64,000 bases of DNA from Prolixibacteraceae bacterium UBA6029 (GTDB lineage Bacteria > Bacteroidota > Bacteroidia > Bacteroidales > Prolixibacteraceae): positions 29,074-93,073 of the forward strand of contig DIZL01000007.1 in NCBI GenBank assembly GCA_002429385.1, written 5' to 3'. Of this stretch, positions 25,634 through 33,062 are shown piece after piece. The notes under the pieces are model-generated. The model ran no database searches and was not told the DNA's origin. It saw only the letters and a program-made list of their open reading frames with translations. Numbering within the stretch: the stretch's first letter is position 1; every line of letters begins with the position of its first letter. A program made the position numbers and the translations under genes.

Positions 25634-26530
25634 ATGAAGAATACGATATACCTGTTCTTAATCCTCATCACAGTACTGCTGAGTTCATGCGAAGATATTA
25701 TTAATGTCAAACTGAGTACTGAGGACCTGAATCTTTATGGCGTTGAAGCCAGCATTACCCCTCTCGACGGGCCATCAGTGTTTCTTTATCAGACCCTGCA
25801 GGTCAATCAGGACATGACTTATCCCGGGATCAGCGATGCGGTGGTAATCCTTTCAGACAATGCTGTTCCTGCCAATCAGGCAACGCTTACAGAAGACCTG
25901 GTTAAAAAAGGTCAGTACCGATTGCAGGGGAATGCGGTTTACCCGGGAATTCCTGGAAGGGAATATACCTTAACGATACAGGTAAAAGGCGTAACCCTGA
26001 CAGCCAAAGACCAGTTTTCAAGAGTGGAACCGATCGACTCCATCCGGGTAGAGCCTTCACTGCGCGGAGACAAACGTTTCCTGGGAGTATTCACCTATGG
26101 CAAGGAAACGCCGGGTAAGGGAAATTACTACAAATGGGATGTGTATGTGAATGATACCCTGCTTCATGATGCCCGCCGGATGGCGATAGCCAGCGATGAG
26201 TTTGTTGACGGCAATTACGTCACCAAAAATGAGATTTATACTGATTTCTATGAAAAGAGCAATGAAGCAAAGGACCGTAAATTAAAACTAAATGATACCG
26301 TTTATGTGAATCAAACTTCCATATCTGAATTTGCATATAACTTCTATTTCCAGGTGATTAATCAGAGCTCCACCGGATCGTTGTTCAGTGTTCCTCCTGC
26401 AAATATCAAAAGTAATTTTACTTCCAGCGACGGCAAACCTGTGCTGGGAATATTTGTAGCACGGGATGTTTCCAAATCGAACATGGTGATCATCACCAAG
26501 GCTCTGGTCGATCAGCTAACGCCACAGTAA
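25634..26530 (+). CDS. DUF4249 lipoprotein
   Basis: 298 residues with a lipoprotein signal (LILITVLLSSCED, Cys at about 19) and the DUF4249 pattern: VKLSTEDLNLYGVEASITPL near the N-terminus, immunoglobulin-like strands (YPGISDAVVILSDN) and the conserved SPPA-like SVPPANIKSNF near the C-terminus. DUF4249 proteins accompany TonB-dependent receptors and are assumed to act as surface-exposed lids or adaptors. It is co-transcribed with the receptor. Confidence 0.9.
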   Translation: MKNTIYLFLILITVLLSSCEDIINVKLSTEDLNLYGVEASITPLDGPSVFLYQTLQVNQDMTYPGISDAVVILSDNAVPANQATLTEDLVKKGQYRLQGNAVYPGIPGREYTLTIQVKGVTLTAKDQFSRVEPIDSIRVEPSLRGDKRFLGVFTYGKETPGKGNYYKWDVYVNDTLLHDARRMAIASDEFVDGNYVTKNEIYTDFYEKSNEAKDRKLKLNDTVYVNQTSISEFAYNFYFQVINQSSTGSLFSVPPANIKSNFTSSDGKPVLGIFVARDVSKSNMVIITKALVDQLTPQ

Positions 26531-26621
26531 GGAGATCCAGACAAAATATTGAGCTTAAACTTAAAATATACAAGGTGTATTTTAAGATAATATATTAGCT
26601 ATTATTGCCATTTTTAATTAT

Positions 26622-26645
26622 ATTTGGATAAAATATTATCCAAAT
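26622..26645 (+). promoter_or_regulatory. Palindromic operator at the hipB start
   Basis: atttggataa-aata-ttatccaaat is a perfect 10-base inverted repeat ending directly at the hipB ATG. A weaker palindrome, ttaaaatata ... tgtattttaa, lies at 26561-26585. HipB autoregulation through GGATA/TATCC half-sites is known in enterobacteria; the half-sites here have the opposite order. Binding would block initiation. Confidence 0.65.
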
Positions 26646-26921
26646 ATGATGTACTCAATAGAGCCAACTCCATTAGAAGTAAGTAAAGCCCTGGCTGAAA
26701 GGCATCGCACTTTACGAAAACAGTTAAAAATGTCGCAGGAGGAAATGGCCGAACGTTCGGGCGTATCCCTTGGCAGTTTAAAGCGTTTCGAGAACACTGG
26801 AAAAACATCGCTGGACTCGCTACTGAAACTGATGCACCTTCTGGGACGGTTAAATGAATTTGACAGCCTCCTGCTTGTAAAGGAAAACCTTGATGACGTT
26901 AAAAAACTATTTACAGAATAA
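26646..26921 (+). CDS. hipB: HipB-like antitoxin, XRE-family HTH
   Basis: 91 residues. The helix-turn-helix occupies about residues 20-75 (LRKQLKMSQEEMAERSGVS, then LGSLKRFENTGKTSLDSLLK). It stands 10 bases before hipA, as in other Bacteroidota hipBA modules, and should repress the operon and neutralise the kinase toxin. A perfect palindrome abuts its start codon. Confidence 0.9.
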   Translation: MMYSIEPTPLEVSKALAERHRTLRKQLKMSQEEMAERSGVSLGSLKRFENTGKTSLDSLLKLMHLLGRLNEFDSLLLVKENLDDVKKLFTE

Positions 26922-26931
26922 GCAATAACCA

Positions 26932-28161
26932 ATGACCGGCATCAATAAATTATTCGTATCGCTGCTTCTTGGAGAAAACAGCTTTGAAGTCGGCGAAATG
27001 GTGCTTTCCGAACAAAAGATCTATTTCAGGTACAATGCCGATTTTCTGAAAGCAGGGCCTAACCTTTCGCCCATAAAGCTCCCTTTTTCAAGTGATATAA
27101 TAAGTGCCGACAAACAACCATTTGACGGGTTGTTTGGGGTATTCAACGACTCTTTGCCCGACGGCTGGGGCAGGCTATTGCTTGATCGCACCTTGTCTGC
27201 CAAAGGGATTTATATTGCAAAGATAACACCACTAGACAGGCTGGCGTATGTCGGAGCACGGGGAATTGGGGCCCTTGTTTACAGACCGGAAATCAAACTG
27301 GAAAAGACAGCGGATCCTATTCCCGAACTGGACATCATTGCCGCTGAAATGAACCACATACTTCAGGGCGCGGACTCTGAGATTATCGAGGAACTGTTTA
27401 TCCTCGGAGGCTCTTCAGGCGGCGCGAGGCCAAAGATTTTTGCCGCATACAACCCGTTGACCAACGACCTGATACATGGGTTGGACAACATACCGGAAGG
27501 CTATAACGAATGGATCATCAAATTCCCGTCATCTTCGGATAACAGGGAGATTGCCAATATTGAATTTGCCTATCACAAAATGGCCCTTCTGGCAGGCATT
27601 GAAATGAGCGAATGCCGTCTTTTCAAGGGAAAATCAGGACAGGTATATTTTGGGACAAAGCGGTTCGACCGGGTAGCTGGTAAACGTCTGCATACACATA
27701 CCGCCTCTGGCCTTATGCACGACAATTTCAGGATGAGTACGATGGATTACGGACATCTGATGGATTGCGCTTTCAGGCTGGAAAAGCATGTGAAAGCTTA
27801 TGAAAAAGTTTTCAGGCTGGCAGCATTCAATGTGTATTCCCATAACCGGGATGATCACAGCAAGAACTTCTCGTTCCTGATGAACGAACAAGGGGAATGG
27901 CAGTTTGCCCCGGCCTATGACCTAACCTTTTCATACTCCGGCTATGGGTTTCACAGTACCACGATAGCCGGGGAAAGTAAAAATCCGGGACGAAAAGAAC
28001 TTATGAAACTGGCTACACATTTCGGATTGAAAAATGCAGGTCCCATCATCGAAGAGGTTCAGGAGGCCATAAGCCAATGGCGAGCAATTGCCAGTGAACA
28101 GGATATTATCGGGGAAACAAGAAACACTGTTCAAACAGCAATGGATAAGATTAGGGATTAA
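26932..28161 (+). CDS. hipA: HipA-family Ser/Thr kinase toxin
   Basis: 409 residues, complete. The N-terminal HipA_N domain (FGVFNDSLPDGWGRLLLDR) comes first. The kinase has a glycine-rich ATP loop ILGGSSGGARPK near residue 162, the substrate Lys segment EWIIKFPS, the catalytic loop NVYSHNRDDHSKNFSF near residue 304 and the metal motif YDLTFS near 326. HipA kinases phosphorylate aminoacyl-tRNA synthetases such as GltX and cause growth arrest. All catalytic residues are intact, so the toxin is probably active and held by HipB. It is followed by a tRNA region, and the 28162-28361 gap shows no other gene. Confidence 0.92.
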   Translation: MTGINKLFVSLLLGENSFEVGEMVLSEQKIYFRYNADFLKAGPNLSPIKLPFSSDIISADKQPFDGLFGVFNDSLPDGWGRLLLDRTLSAKGIYIAKITPLDRLAYVGARGIGALVYRPEIKLEKTADPIPELDIIAAEMNHILQGADSEIIEELFILGGSSGGARPKIFAAYNPLTNDLIHGLDNIPEGYNEWIIKFPSSSDNREIANIEFAYHKMALLAGIEMSECRLFKGKSGQVYFGTKRFDRVAGKRLHTHTASGLMHDNFRMSTMDYGHLMDCAFRLEKHVKAYEKVFRLAAFNVYSHNRDDHSKNFSFLMNEQGEWQFAPAYDLTFSYSGYGFHSTTIAGESKNPGRKELMKLATHFGLKNAGPIIEEVQEAISQWRAIASEQDIIGETRNTVQTAMDKIRD

Positions 28162-28361
28162 TGAATTTCGCTTTCTTTTGTCCTTCGAATCCCTGTCAAA
28201 AGCCACCAGATTAAACATCTCACGCATCCGGATACCTTCTATTCGAGTCTTTTACTAATCGCCAGACAAATAACCTCCCTTTTGTGGTTTTCAAAGGATT
28301 CTCACGTTTTATGGCTTCAGTTCTGAAAGTAGTATGTGTAATACATTTCGTTTCTAAGAAG

Positions 28362-28436
28362 TGGGCGGTACTGGATTCGAACCAGTGACCCCTACCCTGT
28401 CAAGGTAATGCTCTAAACCAACTGAGCTAACAGCCC
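28362..28436 (-). tRNA. tRNA-Val (GAC)
   Basis: On the minus strand a full cloverleaf is readable: acceptor GGGCTGT with ACCGCCC, D arm GCTC...GAGC, anticodon stem TTACC/GGTAG with loop TTGACAG (anticodon GAC, Val), T arm ACTGG-TTCGAAT-CCAGT. CCA is not encoded. The acceptor stem has one mismatch: T5 opposite C68, where a G would pair. It may be tolerated, or it may mark a weakening gene. Confidence 0.88.
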
Positions 28437-28467
28437 TTCTATATTTATTTTATTATCAATTATCAAT

Positions 28468-28532
28468 GAACCAGTGACCCCCTACCCTGTCATCCGCCGG
28501 CTGGCGGACTAAACCAACTGAACTAACAGCCC
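28468..28532 (-). pseudogene. Broken tRNA-Val copy with palindrome in place of the anticodon arm
   Basis: Same-strand duplicate of the tRNA-Val 31 bases away. The 5' end GGGCTGTTAG(T)TCAGTTGGTTTAG and the segment TGACAGGGTAGGGG(G)TCACTGGTTC are kept, but the D-stem 3' strand and the 5' half of the anticodon stem are replaced by tccgccagccggcgga (complement of 28493-28508), a GC-rich palindrome. The 3' acceptor half is missing. It cannot fold as a tRNA. The remaining 28533-28697 stretch has no gene. Confidence 0.85.
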
Positions 28533-28697
28533 TATTCGTAGTACAAAAGTATAATTTTTTTGCATTATTCGCTTAAAGGTAAATAATTCATCTAAATTTG
28601 AGAATTCAGAATTAGAGAACTACTTTTGAATTCAAATCAGATGGGTTAATGAAGGGTTATTTTTACCGTGTGATATTTCTTAGATAATAGGTTTCAG

Positions 28698-31256
28698 ATG
28701 GATAAAGGAATTCGTTGTATTGTTATCGTTATTTGCTGGCTATGCTCAGTTTTGGTCGCTGGGGCCAGGACCAGTGAAGAGGAATTGATGAAACAATATG
28801 ATGAAACCATTTTTGTAATCTCCAACTTTTCGGGTGTTGATGCCAATCTCAATGAAACCAAGACTATCCGGGAACTTCTTAACGAAGATATAGGTGGCTT
28901 CCGGTTTTATCTCGAATGGGAGAAGCAGCACAACCAGCTCATGATCAAAAAAGCTGACGGAACTTCCATCCCCTTCCGGCAAAGCATGCACGAGATTAAA
29001 AATTATCTGGAACAAACACCAGATAAGATTTTTACCCTCTTTCTTGATTTCGGTACCAATGTAAACGAACTGAACGAGATATTTCAGGAAGAAGGGATCA
29101 ATCAGTACCTGTACACCTATGATGCCAAAGAGGGTTGGCCTTCATTAAAATCGATGGTAGAAACCAACCGCAGGGTGGTGGTTTTTTCTATGCAGGAACA
29201 CCGTAACAGTCCCGAATGGCTGCACTATATCTGGAACCATGCGGTTGAACCCTATTTTTCGATTTGGGAAGCCCCTGTTTTTAAAGGTGAATTTCTAAAG
29301 GGTGATCCAAAAAACAGTTTGCTAATCTATAACGATTACAATGTTCCCCGCAAATCAGAAGCGGCCAAGAGCCTGAAATACGATTCCAACCAGAATCCCT
29401 ATCTCATTGAACATGTAAAAAACACCTGGACCAATACGGGGAAAACACCTAATTTTATTATGCTGGATCGATATGAGAAATCGATCCTGAGCGTGCTCTC
29501 CTATATTCGCGGATTTGTAACAATAACGGGAACGGTTACTTATAATACACAAGTACTCGACTATGTCAATTGGGCAAATACGGGGAGCCTGACCAGCGGA
29601 AAGTATTGCTTCCCGGTCGGGCCGGGTGACAACCTGGTCTTAACCCCTCAAAGTCCTGGGTTTCGCTTTACACCTGAATCCGTCACATTTAAGGAACCCA
29701 AACAAAGCATTATTCAGCATTTTATTGCTACATCACTTGAGATTACAGATAATCTTGAAGGCAATTATACTTTTGCCAAAGGAGGCAGCGATAACAGCAT
29801 TAACGGATTAAACGGCAAACCACAAAATGTCCGGTTTACAAACGATTCAACCCGTTCAACGGTAGCGGTCTTTGGGGTAAACAGTTTCATTGTTTTGCCG
29901 GGAGCTGAGGAATTTAAAATAAGGGATCATGATTTTTCTGTTGCTGCCTGGATCAAAATAAAAGAATACCTGCCCAATAAAAATGACTATTGTATTCTTG
30001 GAACAAAGAACAATTCTTACCAGCAGGGGATTCACCTCTTAATCAGAAATAAGAAACCATATTTTGGGTTCTACAACAACGACCTGCAGGGAAAGACCAT
30101 ATTGCAGGCCGGTCAATGGTATCATCTGGTGTGGAGGTACAATAAACTTAGCGGAGAACAGGCCATTTTCCTGAACGGTAAGCTCGATAGCCGCTCATTG
30201 GGGCACCCTGCCTATAAAGGTCGCGACGATCTGTATATAGGCGTTGCGGGCTTTAACTGGTCATCAAACATGAATGGCGCCATCGACGATCTGAGCATAT
30301 GGTCAAGGTCTCTGGGCGAAGAAGAAATCTGGCAACTAAGTAAAGAGGTTATTGAGATTGTTCCGGTTAAAAATATCTTCATACTCTACCCTGTATTATC
30401 CCGGTCAGCGATATTCTTGATTCTGATAACAACACTTCTTTTCATAGGATTTAAACTCCGACGCCGAAAGAGAAGCAGGCTTTCGCCAGCAGATAAAATC
30501 CGAAACCTGGATAAGGCAGATTACCGAAAACCTGAATCCAATTACATCCAGCTCTTTGGCGACTTTAAAGTTCTGGACAAGGACGGTGATGAAATCACCA
30601 GCCAGTTTACCCCCAAACTCAAACAGCTATTCCTGATCATCCTGTTGTATTCTCAACGAAGTAAAAACGGCATTTCCACACAGGAGCTGACCGATATTTT
30701 ATGGAAAGGCCATTCGTCGCAAAGCGCCAAGAACAGTCGGGGAGTAACTATCCGCAAATTGCGTCTGATCCTTGAATCGCTGGATACGGTTCAGATAAAT
30801 TTTCACATCGATCGCTGGTCAATGGCCTTTGGAGGACCGGTTTACTGTGACTATGTAGAATGCTTAAACCTGCTGAAAAGGGGAAAAATACACGACACTG
30901 ATTTTAACCTTGCGTTCTATCATATCATTCAGGAAGGAGAAATATTTAAAAATGAATCGTATGATTGGCTTGATGATTTCAAGGGATTTATCGGGAACAA
31001 CATTGTTGATATTCTACTGAAATTTATCGATGAACTTACCATTGAACATGATAACGAGTTGATCCTGAAATTAACAGATCGAATCCTTGTTACCGATCCG
31101 GTGAATGATCAGGGTCTGTCCTTCAAATTAAAGGCCTTAATCAAACAGAACAATTATAATCTGGCCCGGTTTACCTTTGACCGGTTTTGCGTACTCTACG
31201 AGGAAATGTATGATGAAAAGTTTACAGGAAAATTTGAAGAATTAATTTCAGCATAA
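28698..31256 (+). CDS. Membrane-anchored SARP-type regulator with PLC-like and LamG outer domains
   Basis: 852 residues. Signal peptide or anchor at about 1-23. A PI-PLC-X-like alpha/beta domain runs from about 30 to 275 (TIRELLNEDIGGFRFYLEW, DKIFTLFLDFG, RRVVVFSMQE); the expected catalytic His of the THNSY-like strand is not present (VISNFSG). A LamG/concanavalin-like domain spans about 365-550 (HDFSVAAWIKIKEYLP, WYHLVWRYNKLSGEQAIFLN, MNGAIDDLSIWSRSL). A transmembrane helix lies at about 561-586, followed by basic RRRKRSR. The cytoplasmic part is a winged helix at about 616-715 (LFGDFKVLDKDGDE ... SRGVTIRKLRLILE) and a BTAD-like tail (ILVTDPVNDQGLSFKLKAL). This would be a one-component regulator that senses an envelope ligand and acts on DNA at the membrane. 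It probably controls the neighbouring redox genes. Confidence 0.78.
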   Translation: MDKGIRCIVIVICWLCSVLVAGARTSEEELMKQYDETIFVISNFSGVDANLNETKTIRELLNEDIGGFRFYLEWEKQHNQLMIKKADGTSIPFRQSMHEIKNYLEQTPDKIFTLFLDFGTNVNELNEIFQEEGINQYLYTYDAKEGWPSLKSMVETNRRVVVFSMQEHRNSPEWLHYIWNHAVEPYFSIWEAPVFKGEFLKGDPKNSLLIYNDYNVPRKSEAAKSLKYDSNQNPYLIEHVKNTWTNTGKTPNFIMLDRYEKSILSVLSYIRGFVTITGTVTYNTQVLDYVNWANTGSLTSGKYCFPVGPGDNLVLTPQSPGFRFTPESVTFKEPKQSIIQHFIATSLEITDNLEGNYTFAKGGSDNSINGLNGKPQNVRFTNDSTRSTVAVFGVNSFIVLPGAEEFKIRDHDFSVAAWIKIKEYLPNKNDYCILGTKNNSYQQGIHLLIRNKKPYFGFYNNDLQGKTILQAGQWYHLVWRYNKLSGEQAIFLNGKLDSRSLGHPAYKGRDDLYIGVAGFNWSSNMNGAIDDLSIWSRSLGEEEIWQLSKEVIEIVPVKNIFILYPVLSRSAIFLILITTLLFIGFKLRRRKRSRLSPADKIRNLDKADYRKPESNYIQLFGDFKVLDKDGDEITSQFTPKLKQLFLIILLYSQRSKNGISTQELTDILWKGHSSQSAKNSRGVTIRKLRLILESLDTVQINFHIDRWSMAFGGPVYCDYVECLNLLKRGKIHDTDFNLAFYHIIQEGEIFKNESYDWLDDFKGFIGNNIVDILLKFIDELTIEHDNELILKLTDRILVTDPVNDQGLSFKLKALIKQNNYNLARFTFDRFCVLYEEMYDEKFTGKFEELISA

Positions 31257-31425
31257 AAACATGTTTTCCAACAGGGTTATTTTAACTAATAAATTCTACA
31301 TTTGTCTCTCCTTCAATGGATTTATTGTTTTCTAATTACTGACGGGGTGCGATTATTAACCCAAAGTTAACCTTGACTTAACCTGCCTGTAAACCTTAGC
31401 TAAAACCCTGCTAATTGCTATCTGT

Positions 31426-31433
31426 TATCTTTG
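31426..31433 (+). promoter_or_regulatory. Bacteroidota -7 promoter element before cytochrome-FGE gene
   Basis: tatctttg fits TAnnTTTG and stands 83 bases before the ATG. A second match, tacatttg, lies at 31297-31304 just after the regulator gene. Both suggest that the cytochrome operon has its own start site in the 260-base gap, where ttaac direct repeats (31367-31383) could be regulator sites. Confidence 0.4.
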
Positions 31434-31516
31434 ATCAAAGTTATTTTCCGGATTAGGTCTTATTGATACTTCCGCAAAATGAATGATCAGAAGTATCATA
31501 AACATAGTTTGATAAA

Positions 31517-33055
31517 ATGAAGTTATTGAATTCTATTCGCACTCTATTTCGCGGTAAAAGAGCATTTATCTGGATGATTCTTGCTGGTTTGATGGCAGGT
31601 ATTGCTTTTATTCTCGCGGATAAAAAAGCGATAAATTATACCTCCACTGACGCCTATTGCGTCTCATGTCACGTTCATCCCGTTGCTGATGAAAGCTGGA
31701 AACTTTCATCCCACCATGATAACAAACCGGGTGTAATTGTTCATTGCGTGGAATGTCATCTCCCCCCTGAAGGACATGGAATGTTGTTAGCCAAGGCAAT
31801 TCATGGAGCAAAGGATGTTTACGGTTTCTATTTTATGGATTCAGTCAAATACAACTTTAAGGCCAAGCGAAAGCTGGATCTGGCAAAGAAATTCATATAC
31901 ACAGAATCGTGTACCAAATGTCATCAGAATCTGTTTCCCAAAACACTAACTACTGAAGGGGAAAATGCCCATCTTAGCTATCTGGCCAGTAAGACTGAAG
32001 TCAGCTGTCTGAATTGCCATCTGAATGTTGGCCATTATGACCCGAATAACAAACACGAACACAATACCAATTTTGCAAATTCAGTTGCACAGAATACCCA
32101 GGTCTATACCGAACCGACAACTGTTACCACATTTGCCAGTTTTACCGAAAAGATACCCGGAACAAGTGTTTCATTCGATATGGTTGCCATTCCTGCCGGC
32201 AAATTTCTGATGGGAAGTCCGAAGAATGAACCGTTAAGGAAACCTGACGAAGATCCTCGGCATCCGGTAAAGATCTCACGATTCTTCATGGCTAAAATTG
32301 AAGTCAGCTGGGATGAGTACCTGGAATTCTTCAGGGCCACTTCGTCACAGGGCCGCAAAGAAATAGATGACAATCCAAATGTAGATGCCATCTCTGGTCC
32401 TACGCCTCCATGGGGAGCTCCCGATCAAGGCTGGGGAAAAGGTACACGCCCGGCAATCACCATGACCTGGAAAGCAGCTGATGTATATTGCAAATGGCTC
32501 TCCAAAGTGACTGGCAAAAAATATCGTCTCCCGACCGAGGCCGAATGGGAATATGCAGCTCGCGGAGGAACACAGACACCATATTTCTTTGCAGGTGATC
32601 CAAAAAAATTCACTTCTGAAGGATTCTTCAAGAAGATTTTTGGTCCTGACACCACAACCATTAACTCGTATGTGATTTATAAAGTAAATAGCGCTTCACA
32701 GACTCTGGAACCATCTGCTGTAAAGGCCAATCCATTTGGATTAAAGAATATGTCGGGTAATGTGTATGAATTCTGTTCCGATTTCTATTCACCTAAAGCT
32801 TATTATGACTATAAAAAGCTGATTGTGGATCCTAAAGGACCAAAAAAAGGACAGGAACATGTCATCCGCGGCGGATCGTATAAAAGCGATGCCAAAGATG
32901 TCAGAAGCGCAGCAAGAGACTTTACAAAGACAAAAGCCTGGCTGGTTACCGATCCCCAGATGCCCAAGAGCGTCTGGTGGTACTCCGATTGCAGCGATAT
33001 TGGGTTTAGGGTAGTGTGCGAAGCAGATGAAACAATTCAATCAGATAAAAAATAA
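31517..33055 (+). CDS. NapC/NrfH-like tetraheme cytochrome c fused to FGE-sulfatase-like domain
   Basis: 512 residues. An N-terminal membrane anchor (about 17-35) precedes four haem c motifs: CVSCH (48-52), CVECH (77-81), CTKCH (132-136) and CLNCH (164-168). They are laid out as in the NapC/NrfH quinol dehydrogenase family. From about 215 to 508 comes a formylglycine-generating-enzyme-like fold: MVAIPAGKFLMGSP, RLPTEAEWEYAARGG, FGLKNMSGNVYEFC, HVIRGGSYKSDA and DIGFRVVCE. The paired active-site Cys of true FGE after the RGGS motif are absent, so it is unlikely to make formylglycine and may bind a partner or ligand instead. A membrane-bound electron-transfer protein with a periplasmic FGE-type head fits. 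The two TAT-exported Gfo/Idh genes directly downstream are the obvious partners. Confidence 0.88.
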   Translation: MKLLNSIRTLFRGKRAFIWMILAGLMAGIAFILADKKAINYTSTDAYCVSCHVHPVADESWKLSSHHDNKPGVIVHCVECHLPPEGHGMLLAKAIHGAKDVYGFYFMDSVKYNFKAKRKLDLAKKFIYTESCTKCHQNLFPKTLTTEGENAHLSYLASKTEVSCLNCHLNVGHYDPNNKHEHNTNFANSVAQNTQVYTEPTTVTTFASFTEKIPGTSVSFDMVAIPAGKFLMGSPKNEPLRKPDEDPRHPVKISRFFMAKIEVSWDEYLEFFRATSSQGRKEIDDNPNVDAISGPTPPWGAPDQGWGKGTRPAITMTWKAADVYCKWLSKVTGKKYRLPTEAEWEYAARGGTQTPYFFAGDPKKFTSEGFFKKIFGPDTTTINSYVIYKVNSASQTLEPSAVKANPFGLKNMSGNVYEFCSDFYSPKAYYDYKKLIVDPKGPKKGQEHVIRGGSYKSDAKDVRSAARDFTKTKAWLVTDPQMPKSVWWYSDCSDIGFRVVCEADETIQSDKK

Positions 33056-33062
33056 TAGCCTC

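Noticed and set aside
28162..28361. Possible gene between hipA and tRNA-Val
   Set aside because: All frames are interrupted and the text matches nothing known; treated as non-coding.
31517..33055. Formylglycine-generating activity for sulfatase maturation
   Set aside because: The active-site Cys pair is missing and no sulfatase gene is in the window.
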